This document shows, piece by piece, positions 17,963 to 25,160 of a DNA stretch of 64,000 nt (positions are counted from its first letter, which is position 1; the number at the start of each line of letters is the position of its first letter). A program made the position numbers and the translations under genes. The DNA comes from a gamma proteobacterium symbiont of Taylorina sp. (GTDB lineage: Bacteria; Pseudomonadota; Gammaproteobacteria; GRL18), in contig JAHXIV010000007.1 in assembly GCA_025655455.1 (NCBI GenBank), positions 186,001-250,000 on the forward strand, written 5' to 3'. The notes beneath the pieces are model-generated. The model had not been told where the DNA came from, searched no databases, and saw only the letters and a program-made list of their open reading frames with translations.

Positions 17963-18496
17963 ATGATTGACAAGACTCTTATCAAACATAAAATTGTACC
18001 CTGGTCTTATTTGCAAGGAAAAAATGTTTGCAAAGCGACAGCGGCAAAGTTTTACTGGCCCAATGCTCTAATTTCGGTTCTTATGTTTTTAGCGCTGAGC
18101 ATGCCTGTTATAGCTAATGCTGACCGTCAGTCGGCAGAATTACCCAGCCATGTTTCAAAGCATTTGATGTCCACCATGCGTAATAATCTGGAGTCTCTGG
18201 CACACATTACTTATCTTCTGGCAGACTCTAAATATGCTGAGGCCGCCGATATGGCCGAAAATAACCTTGGTATGTCTTCCATGGAGATTCATTTCAAAAA
18301 ATTCGTGGGCAAATATTTGCCCAAGGGAATGCGTAAGATTAGCAAACAGATGCATAAGGCGGCTTCAGACTTTGCCTTATCTGCCAGAGAAACTGAAAAA
18401 GATGGGGACGTAAACAGGTCATTCTCGGCCTTATCTCAGGTTATGAATCAGTGTGTAGCCTGTCATGATCTTTATCGAGTTAACCGAGCTGACTAA
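17963..18496 (+). CDS. Periplasmic c-type cytochrome with C-terminal haem motif
   Basis: 177 residues if read from the ATG at 17963. The haem c motif CVACH is near the C-terminus, after about 120 residues that look helical, like cytochrome c' or other four-helix cytochromes. A signal peptide precedes ANADRQ (about residues 34-54). The first third is odd: a palindromic repeat (17976-18068) is read in frame and encodes residues from about 5 to 35, before and into the signal sequence. A start at M41 (18083) would give only about 13 residues before the cleavage site, short for a signal peptide. The protein could carry electrons in the periplasm, possibly from arsenite oxidase, but the genes are 13 kb apart. 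Family placement is fair; the start is uncertain. Confidence 0.7.
   Translation: MIDKTLIKHKIVPWSYLQGKNVCKATAAKFYWPNALISVLMFLALSMPVIANADRQSAELPSHVSKHLMSTMRNNLESLAHITYLLADSKYAEAADMAENNLGMSSMEIHFKKFVGKYLPKGMRKISKQMHKAASDFALSARETEKDGDVNRSFSALSQVMNQCVACHDLYRVNRAD
17976..18068 (-). repeat. Palindromic repeat, copy C, inside a coding frame
   Basis: On the plus strand it starts CTCTTATCAAACATAAAATT, has GTTTGCAAAGCGACAGCGGC in the core and ends near AATGCTC, matching the reverse of the other copies. It begins 13 bases after the proposed start of the cytochrome gene and adds codons without a stop. Confidence 0.7.
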
Positions 18497-18519
18497 GAGG
18501 GAATGTATTAGTCAGCTTA

Positions 18520-18648
18520 TCATACCATGGCGAATAACGATGCAGATAAAACAAGTAATGGTAATCCGGGTATGATCGGCATGATAATGAAGAGCACGCC
18601 AAGAGCAAATGTCACCGAGGCTAAAATACGATAAATTGTTTTTTTCAT
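18520..18648 (-). CDS. Small membrane protein (42 residues)
   Basis: A short frame with a GGAGA site 7 bases before the ATG. It encodes MKKTIYRILASVTFALGVLF followed by a Pro-rich turn (MPIIPGLP) and a second hydrophobic stretch. The two-helix hairpin with a PGLP turn recalls YbaN/DUF454-like and PGPGW-type small membrane proteins. The function is unknown. It lies on the opposite strand between the cytochrome and ParA genes. Confidence 0.55.
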   Translation of the reverse strand: MKKTIYRILASVTFALGVLFIIMPIIPGLPLLVLSASLFAMV

Positions 18649-18789
18649 ATCAACTTCTCCAGTATATATTTGGATTATAGTACATCCCTGAAAAATAGCT
18701 ATAACTCATGGCTAATCAGGTAGGTTATAAGGGGCAGTCATTTGACGAATACAGCAAAATACTGAATAATATGGTATCTTGGAGAGAAT

Positions 18790-19428
18790 ATGAAAATTAT
18801 CACTTTACTTGCACAAAAAGGCGGAACAGGGAAAACAACCCTGTCTATTCACTTGGCTGTGCTGGTTGCTGCCAAAAACCTGAAGGTGGTTATTGCTGAT
18901 ATTGACCCACAGCAGAGTACAACTTTCTGGAACGAGAGGAGGGCGGATAGTGTTCCTGATGTTATACCCCTGGCGGCCAACACTTTGCAACAAAACATTA
19001 GCAAGCTGGCCAATCAGGGAGTTGACCTCCTGGTTATTGATACCGCACCTCACTCCCACGAGGATGCTATTATTGCAGCTCAACTGGCAGACTTTATTCT
19101 TATTCCCACCCGTCCAGCCATCCTTGATCTGCAAGCCATAGGCTCTTCAGTTAAAATTGTAAAAAGTATTGATGGTAAGGCAGCCATTGTATTGAATGGC
19201 TGTCCCTTTCCCGGCAAGAGCGGTGAGAGAGCTATTGTTAGAGAAGCACGGGAAGCCCTGTCAGGTTATGGTATACCTGTAGCTCCTGTGGCCATATCCA
19301 ATCGGGTGGCACTGAGTCACTCCCTTATAGATGGGAAGGCGGTAACAGAGTTTGAAAGCAAAAGTAAGGCGGCCGATGAAATACGTGAATTAATGAACTG
19401 GATCAACCAGGAGACATACCTATGGTGA
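18790..19428 (+). CDS. ParA/MinD-family ATPase
   Basis: 212 residues. The deviant Walker A motif is KGGTGKTT (residues 10-17), with DIDPQQST, LLVIDTAPH and a C-terminal helical region, as in solitary ParA proteins. These ATPases position DNA or protein cargo on the nucleoid or membrane. No ParB gene follows. Instead a 59-residue membrane protein overlaps the end by 7 bases, and this could be its partner or anchor. GGAGAG precedes the start. Nearby decay (a trxB remnant just downstream) suggests this region has been rearranged. Confidence 0.88.
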   Translation: MKIITLLAQKGGTGKTTLSIHLAVLVAAKNLKVVIADIDPQQSTTFWNERRADSVPDVIPLAANTLQQNISKLANQGVDLLVIDTAPHSHEDAIIAAQLADFILIPTRPAILDLQAIGSSVKIVKSIDGKAAIVLNGCPFPGKSGERAIVREAREALSGYGIPVAPVAISNRVALSHSLIDGKAVTEFESKSKAADEIRELMNWINQETYLW

Positions 19429-19601
19429 AGAGAGCAAAACTGACCCTCGAACATACCGAAGTAAATGAAGTAGATTTTCCTGAATCTGCCGTGAACGAAC
19501 AATCTGCTGCCTCTGATAGCCGAGGTAACTTAGGCAAGATGTTACTTATGGCAGGATTAACGATTGCTTCTCTGATTATCTTTAAGCAGAAAATCTTCTG
19601 A
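19422..19601 (+). CDS. Small C-tail-anchored membrane protein next to ParA
   Basis: 59 residues. It has a charged N-terminal part (MVKRAKLTLEHTEVNEVDFP), a Ser-rich linker, and one C-terminal membrane helix (about residues 38-54) ending in KQKIF. It overlaps the parA-like stop by 7 bases, so it is translated with it. The layout (cytosolic peptide plus tail anchor) would suit a ParA-binding partner on the membrane. I do not recognise a family. Confidence 0.6.
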   Translation: MVKRAKLTLEHTEVNEVDFPESAVNEQSAASDSRGNLGKMLLMAGLTIASLIIFKQKIF

Positions 19602-19602
19602 T

Positions 19603-19680
19603 ATGACAGAAGAAACCAGGTATTGTAAAGTCCTCATCCTTGGATCCGGCTCGCGCCAGGCTGAGCCCGGTAAAGTATAG
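19603..19680 (+). pseudogene. Remnant of a thioredoxin reductase gene start
   Basis: The frame begins MTEETRYCKVLILGSGS and then leaves the family, ending 8 codons later. TrxB proteins start with the same pattern (KVLILGSGPAGY...). Only the first FAD-binding strand remains, and none of the CxxC or NADPH domain follows. It directly follows the small membrane protein gene. Confidence 0.55.
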
Positions 19681-19881
19681 GAAATACGAATACCCTGTCC
19701 ACAAAACTCAGCTACTGCTTAATCATCTTGCAGGATTCCTGCATTTGTTGTCATTGCTCGTGTTTCTCATCAATTGTATCAATATTTTTTCCAATTGCTC
19801 GGACTTTTTAAGTAGCTCCTCTGCCGGTTTCAATATACCACTTAGGCCAATGTGTGTTCGCAGAGAGTATACAATTCAATA
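19681..19881. other. Decayed intergenic stretch
   Basis: It contains AATACCCTGTCCACA, almost repeated at 22979-22993 (AATACCCTATCCACA), and a small GCAGG/CCTGC hairpin. A minus-strand frame reads KPAEELLKKSEQLEKIL without a start codon. Nothing here can be called a gene. Confidence 0.35.
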
Positions 19882-20511
19882 TCAAGTTTTGACATTACCC
19901 TTTAGCTGATGGTACACAAATAAAGCCAAAGGTTCTATCAACCACCCGGAAATTCCTACCAACGAATGTTGTTTATATGCTAAAAATACGGCAAAAGCTC
20001 CAACCGCTGGAATAACCGTAGTTAGATAGATAACACGATTTTTTAAAATTATCACCTGTCCACGTTCTCTGTGCAAATGATCGTTACGAATCACGTAGGC
20101 TGCCAGCGCAGCGACAAGCAACCCGTTCACCACCATTAGAACGGAAAAAATAAGAACGACAAATGGACTATTGGGATATTGCCCAACCAGGTTAGAGCCA
20201 AAGGGAATGAGTGAACACGCCGCCAGAAGACAAAATGTAAGAATGATGGACCAGCGGTCACACCCGGATATGTACACCCAGATTATATGCTGCTCCTGCC
20301 AAATTCTGGCGATCATAATGAAGCTGATGAGCCAGGCAACAATCTCTGGAATCTGTGCTTTTAAGGCATCATAGAGAAGGATCTCGGCACCATCCCCCTG
20401 AGCGTCGGGTAACTTCAACTCAAGAACCAGCAGCGTAATGGCGATGGCGATAACTCCGTCAAAAAGAGCGGAGAGGCGCTCATTAGTACTAACCATAAAT
20501 TTAGCATTCAT
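19882..20511 (-). CDS. TMEM175/DUF1211-family membrane protein
   Basis: About 209 residues from the ATG at 20511, which has AAAGGA 7 bases upstream; a GTG six codons earlier is possible. The first helix carries RLSALFDGVIAIAITLLVLE, matching the R-x-x-x-F-S-D-G signature of TMEM175 potassium channels, although the Ser of FSDG is absent here (LFDG). About five to six further helices follow (ALKAQIPEIVAWLISF, LTFCLLAACSLIPFG and others). Bacterial members form potassium-permeable channels. Its role here is unknown. Confidence 0.8.
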   Translation of the reverse strand: MNAKFMVSTNERLSALFDGVIAIAITLLVLELKLPDAQGDGAEILLYDALKAQIPEIVAWLISFIMIARIWQEQHIIWVYISGCDRWSIILTFCLLAACSLIPFGSNLVGQYPNSPFVVLIFSVLMVVNGLLVAALAAYVIRNDHLHRERGQVIILKNRVIYLTTVIPAVGAFAVFLAYKQHSLVGISGWLIEPLALFVYHQLKGNVKT

Positions 20512-20529
20512 CTTATATCCTTTTTTCAC

Positions 20530-20862
20530 CTCTTATTGTGATGTCCTATTTTTTAATGAGATCATTCAGAAAAGCAAGTTATTTCCACACCCGTTATCGT
20601 CACTTCACTCCATGCTAATGTCTTATATTTTTTTTTTATTGTCAAGGGCTACTCTACCCTAAAGAACCGCAGTCTATATTAAACAAATTTGGCCATCATC
20701 ATTTGTAGTAACATAACAACTACATAATGATGGTGGATAAATTTAAGTTATTTAGAGTATAAAAAAGGGTATATTGAAAAAAATGATTGCAGCAGAGAAT
20801 GAGTGGAGATAGAATTAAGTACATTACCAGTTATTTTTTAAATAAAACCTGAGACCTAGAAA
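20530..20862. other. Intergenic region with an imperfect inverted repeat
   Basis: No gene is seen. An inverted repeat at 20685-20744 has arms that start AAATTTGGCCATCATCATTT and end TGGTGGATAAATTT around a short AACATAACA loop. It could be a small mobile hairpin element. It shares no core with the six-copy repeat family. Confidence 0.4.
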
Positions 20863-21612
20863 ATGTTAATAATACTTACATTACTCGTATTTGCTTTAGC
20901 CTTTATATTTTCCATGTTGGGGCTTGGCGGGGCGATGTTATATATTCCAGTATTCACATGGTTTGGCTTTGATCTCAAAGGGGTTGCTATTCCAACCGGG
21001 CTATTTCTTAACAGCATTACAGCCCTGTCTGCCGCCATCTTCTATTACCGCGCCAAAATGATTGATGTTCGGGGGACTGCTCCCATGATTATCACCGCCA
21101 TTATAGGAGCACCCATAGGTGCCCATTTTACTCATCTTCTGCCAACAGATATTCTGATAATATTATTCTCCATTGCTATGATTGCTGCTGGTTCAAAAAT
21201 GTTATACAGTGCTTCCGATGAGGAGCCAACCAGCTTACTTGCTTTTAAGAAACGAGCTGGCATCACAGGCATCGCTGGTTTTTTCATTGGTTTTACTTCG
21301 GGATTATTAGGCACAGGCGGTGGTTTTCTATTTGTTCCTTTGATGATAGCAGTCGGCTACCCTACCAAACACGCTGCTGCTAATTCAGCATTTATTGTTC
21401 TATTTTCATCCTTTTCCGGCTTTTTAGGCCATGCTTCTGAAGGCCATTTTAATTGGCAAGTGCTAATTTTTTGTGCGATTGCCGCCGTTATAGGTGCTCA
21501 AATCGGTGGTAAAGTGATGAAAGAGAAAATGAAAGCCCGTTGGATAAAGCAAATATTTGGTGTTTTACTAATTTTTGTGGCTATTAAGTTCTCCTGGAAC
21601 CTTTTCTTTTAA
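20863..21612 (+). CDS. TauE/SafE-family permease
   Basis: 249 residues with about eight membrane helices. It shows the duplicated glycine-rich motifs of the family: LGLGGAMLYIP near residue 20 and GLLGTGGGFLFVPLM near residue 150. Members move sulfite, sulfoacetate or other anions across the inner membrane, mostly outward. No substrate is shown by the neighbours. The stop codon touches palindromic repeat copy D. Confidence 0.88.
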   Translation: MLIILTLLVFALAFIFSMLGLGGAMLYIPVFTWFGFDLKGVAIPTGLFLNSITALSAAIFYYRAKMIDVRGTAPMIITAIIGAPIGAHFTHLLPTDILIILFSIAMIAAGSKMLYSASDEEPTSLLAFKKRAGITGIAGFFIGFTSGLLGTGGGFLFVPLMIAVGYPTKHAAANSAFIVLFSSFSGFLGHASEGHFNWQVLIFCAIAAVIGAQIGGKVMKEKMKARWIKQIFGVLLIFVAIKFSWNLFF

Positions 21613-21705
21613 TTCACCCTAAGCCAAATGAAATTTATCGCTGTCGCTTTGCTAAAAATTTTATAGCTAAGAAAGATGGTGATAAATTTCATGTTAGATT
21701 AAGAG
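21613..21705 (+). repeat. Palindromic repeat, copy D
   Basis: It begins at the stop codon of the TauE/SafE gene, with GCCAAATGAAATTTATCGCT followed by GTCGCTTTGCTA, and ends ATAAATTTCATGTTAGATTA. The arms ATGAAATTTATC and GATAAATTTCAT are perfect 12-base inverted repeats. This is the most symmetric copy. Confidence 0.75.
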
Positions 21706-21737
21706 ATCAACTAGATTTAAAACCCGATACACCAATG

Positions 21738-22946
21738 TCAATTAACAATTTCGCGTATAGCTTCTGCAAGCTGTTCGAGTTCTTCTTCGGTGTTGTAAAA
21801 GCCGGTCGAAATCCTGGCAGGAGCGGGTAACTGGTGCTTTGGCTCAGGACGAATCATGAAATTCCGCTTATTGAGAGCGCTGCATAGATCAGGCGGATTC
21901 CAGCCCTCGGCGAGAAATTCGATCATACCGGCCTCTTTGCCCTGGGGCGTGATGACCTGAATGCCTGGTATATCGCTGATCAGGGCTTGCATATGACGAG
22001 CCAGACCCTGAATACGAGTGAAAATCCACTCCATCCCTACATGATCCAGCAGATACTCCAAGGATTTCTGAAAGCCTAACAGGGTAGGCATGTACATCGC
22101 TGTGGCAAGTTGGTAACGGGCGGCAAAGGGCGCCGGGACAACATAAGGGGACAGCATATCAAGGTCAGATCGCTGATTGACTGAGGCGGGACTGATAAAA
22201 GTTGGGTCTACCTCCGGTATCCTTTCTTTGGCAATGTACAATATGCCAATCCCTTCAGGACCACAAAGCCATTTTCGTCCGGCCATAGCGTAGAAGTCAA
22301 CACCCAGTTCATGCATATTGACTGGGATTGCGCCTACAGCCTGTGCGCCATCCGCCAAAACATACACATTATGTGCGTGGCAGATTTCAACGAGTTTTTT
22401 GAGGGGGAAGGTAATACCGGTTGAAGTTGACACATGAGATACTACAAATAGCCGGGTACGGGGTGTGATTGCCTTTTCAACTGAGGACACGAACTCTTCC
22501 TCGTCATATTCATCACCGTATTCAACATTTACGTATTTTACAACGATGCCATAACGCGATTTGATCAAAGACAACGGAGCCAGGGAGGCAACATGTTCCA
22601 AGCTAGTGGTAACCACCTCATCGCCGGGTTGCCAGTTAAGCCCCCACAGCACAATATTTATGGCCTCGGTGGTGCTATGAGTCAATGCAATTTCATCATA
22701 CGATGCACCTACCATACGAGCCAGAAGGTTTCTGGTCGTATCCATTTCAGCGTAAAGCTCTTCGATAAACGGCAAATATCTGCCCTGCAAATACTCTTTC
22801 TCCGCTTCTGCCTTCATAGCGTCTGCCGCCATCTTTGGCAACGGTCCATTGGTTCCCGTATTCAGGTAGTGAACAGCAGTCGTTGCTGGCATTTGTTCGC
22901 GTATTGCCTGCAGTTTTTCTTTATCTTCATTCAACTTAGTCATCAT
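21738..22946 (-). CDS. Class V aminotransferase (cysteine desulfurase/isopenicillin N epimerase-like)
   Basis: 402 residues. PLP motifs: THSTTEAIN (phosphate contact), SHVSTSTGI, ADGAQAVGA (the Asp that contacts the pyridine nitrogen) and GRKWLCGPEG with the Schiff-base lysine. No conserved catalytic-Cys loop of IscS/SufS type is obvious near residue 340, so desulfurase activity is unsure. The epimerase/lyase branch of the class fits better. A second in-frame ATG three bases on is slightly better placed relative to AAGGA. It lies 75 bases upstream of the second CPx-less P-type ATPase gene on the same strand, which may be one unit. Confidence 0.8.
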   Translation of the reverse strand: MMTKLNEDKEKLQAIREQMPATTAVHYLNTGTNGPLPKMAADAMKAEAEKEYLQGRYLPFIEELYAEMDTTRNLLARMVGASYDEIALTHSTTEAINIVLWGLNWQPGDEVVTTSLEHVASLAPLSLIKSRYGIVVKYVNVEYGDEYDEEEFVSSVEKAITPRTRLFVVSHVSTSTGITFPLKKLVEICHAHNVYVLADGAQAVGAIPVNMHELGVDFYAMAGRKWLCGPEGIGILYIAKERIPEVDPTFISPASVNQRSDLDMLSPYVVPAPFAARYQLATAMYMPTLLGFQKSLEYLLDHVGMEWIFTRIQGLARHMQALISDIPGIQVITPQGKEAGMIEFLAEGWNPPDLCSALNKRNFMIRPEPKHQLPAPARISTGFYNTEEELEQLAEAIREIVN

Positions 22947-23021
22947 TTTTTCCTTATAATAAGTTTAGGAAATGTAAATACCCTATCCACAGATGGAATA
23001 TTCAAAATCTCCTGCAGCATC

Positions 23022-25028
23022 TCAGTTCTTTTTTTTAGGCTTTTTTCTGAACTTATGTTCCAGAGTCGGCAGCATAGAATTGCCAAGAGCCACGGCAAAT
23101 CCCGAATAATTGATTAGAAAAGAACCACCAAGTCTTAATCCCATAAATAGTGCGCCGCCCAGGCTGATGGCGGATGGAATTATAAATATCGACATGGTGC
23201 GCCATAAATTGTTTTTAAGTTTGCGAGAGATATCAAATAAATCACAGAAATGGGTTAGATTGCCATCCATTAGAACCGCCTGCGCGGTATCAGTGGCAAT
23301 GCTTGTGGCACCACTTAAAGAAACTGACACATTGGCGGTTTTCATCGCAATTGCATCATTGACTCCATCGCCAATGAAACAAACCTTTCTACCCTGCTGT
23401 TGTAACTCTTCGACAATTTTAGCTTTTTCCTCGGGGAGTACTTCAGCAAAATAACTGTCCATGCCAAGCGATTCCGCCAACTGTCTGGTAGGATATTCAT
23501 GATCGCCGGAAACAATCGATATATGCTTAATTCCGCGTTTGCGTAAACCGCTGAGAACGGATTTGACTTCTGGTCGCAAAATAGCTTCTATTTCAATGGC
23601 ACCGATAACACCGCTATCGACAGCGAGTAGAACCAATGAGTGCCCTTCAAGATGGGCGCCTTCCAGGGCGGTTTTAATGGTCTCAGGAATTTGTAACTTT
23701 TCCATTTTCATAAAGCGAGCGCTGCCAACCCGGATAAGCCGGTTATCGATTTTGACGCTTATACCAAATCCCATTTTAAATTCAGAATCTTCTATAGAAG
23801 GTAATTCAAGATTAAATTCCTGTGCTTTTTTTATAATGGCTTTGGCAAGCGGGTGGGTCAGTTTATGCTCAGCGGTGGCCGCGTAGAGCAGGATATCGTT
23901 TGAACTATAATCATCGTCAGCAATTATAATCCTGCCAACCTCCGGTTCTTCGTTTGTCAGTGTCCCGGTTTTATCGAACAGTACGGTGTCAACGTTATTT
24001 AATTCTTCTATAGCCCGTCCATCCTTGATCAACAGGCCACTACGAAAAGCGGAATGAAGAAAATTCAACGTTCCAATGGGAGCCGCGACCCTCAGCCGGT
24101 TGCCAAAGGTGCTGTGGACAACCGCAGTGGCGGCGATGGGGCCAAGAACAGGCAGAGTTACGAGAGTCAACCCAAATATGGGTAACGCAATGAGATTTGC
24201 CCATTTCTCGCCTGTTGACTGAATAGATGAAGTATAGGCAGCCGTATTGTCCAGAATTTCACCAATTTTTGCGATGGTGGTGTCTTCACCTGCCCTGGTG
24301 ATCCTGACCTTGATCTGTCCACTCACCATGAGCGTGGAAGAGAATACGTCCGCGTTGGTTTCTTTTTCTACCGGTTGTGATTCTCCGGTTAATGTATGTT
24401 GATCAATCAGGGCTATACCATCAATAATTACACCATCGATAGCGATGACTTCGCCGCCTCGAAGCAGCACGATATCACCGGTTTTAACGTGTTTTAGAGG
24501 CGACTCGATTTCTACGCCGTCTTTTAAAACCCATACTGTATCAGGTTGCTGCTTGAGCATGCCGCTGATAAGCGGTTTGGAAACGGCCTGGTTCATGGCC
24601 AGTACTTTTGAGCCGCCATGGTAAAACAGTACGCTGAGCGCAAGAAACAATTCCTGATGGGTTAGAAAACACAGAATGATGTATAAGGAAAATAACGCAT
24701 CATGCCCAATCGTGCGTCTTTTAAGCAGCTGTCTTTCACCCAGTTTCAAAATGGGTATGCATGTGTAAATAATGCTGCCAAAGGTTAATACATAAAATAC
24801 CGGAGATAATGGGGTTAAAGCAACCAGGCCTAAAGAAACCATGCTGGCATTAAATAACCGGTCATACTCTTTCTCCGGAGCATCAATGTTGGATAATCTG
24901 GAGAGAAATTTTCTTGATTTTGGGCGTTGGATGTTTTTTTTAGATGTTGTTAATTGTTTGTTTTTTAAATGTTCAAACAACTTTACTCCGACGTAAGCAG
25001 TGAATAAAATACCAAGTCTAATAAACAT
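23022..25028 (-). CDS. Second CPx-less P1B-like P-type ATPase
   Basis: 668 residues, a paralogue of the protein at 7489-9588. Motifs: LTGES, DKTGTLT (Asp near residue 352), THPLAKAI and GDGVND. There is no heavy-metal-associated domain; the N-terminus is one helix and a basic linker. Where P1B ATPases have CPC, this protein reads HSTFGNRL, so even the helix-breaking proline is lost. The ion cannot be inferred. The two paralogues sharing this loss argue that it is a family trait, not a sequencing error. No regulator or chaperone gene is adjacent. Confidence 0.88.
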   Translation of the reverse strand: MFIRLGILFTAYVGVKLFEHLKNKQLTTSKKNIQRPKSRKFLSRLSNIDAPEKEYDRLFNASMVSLGLVALTPLSPVFYVLTFGSIIYTCIPILKLGERQLLKRRTIGHDALFSLYIILCFLTHQELFLALSVLFYHGGSKVLAMNQAVSKPLISGMLKQQPDTVWVLKDGVEIESPLKHVKTGDIVLLRGGEVIAIDGVIIDGIALIDQHTLTGESQPVEKETNADVFSSTLMVSGQIKVRITRAGEDTTIAKIGEILDNTAAYTSSIQSTGEKWANLIALPIFGLTLVTLPVLGPIAATAVVHSTFGNRLRVAAPIGTLNFLHSAFRSGLLIKDGRAIEELNNVDTVLFDKTGTLTNEEPEVGRIIIADDDYSSNDILLYAATAEHKLTHPLAKAIIKKAQEFNLELPSIEDSEFKMGFGISVKIDNRLIRVGSARFMKMEKLQIPETIKTALEGAHLEGHSLVLLAVDSGVIGAIEIEAILRPEVKSVLSGLRKRGIKHISIVSGDHEYPTRQLAESLGMDSYFAEVLPEEKAKIVEELQQQGRKVCFIGDGVNDAIAMKTANVSVSLSGATSIATDTAQAVLMDGNLTHFCDLFDISRKLKNNLWRTMSIFIIPSAISLGGALFMGLRLGGSFLINYSGFAVALGNSMLPTLEHKFRKKPKKKN

Positions 25029-25160
25029 TAAAACTATTCTCCGTATGGTTTATTACTTATGGAAGGTCTGATTTATTGACGTTATCGGCCAAACTTTCCA
25101 TTCTCTCTAATAATATTATAAAAATTCTGCGTCATCACAGCTGAAACAGGGTTTTCGAGT

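Noticed and set aside
22593-23117. Plus-strand open frame (174 codons) across the class V aminotransferase and P-type ATPase ends
   Set aside because: It covers conserved minus-strand coding sequence and its product is His/Phe/Ser-rich with no domain.
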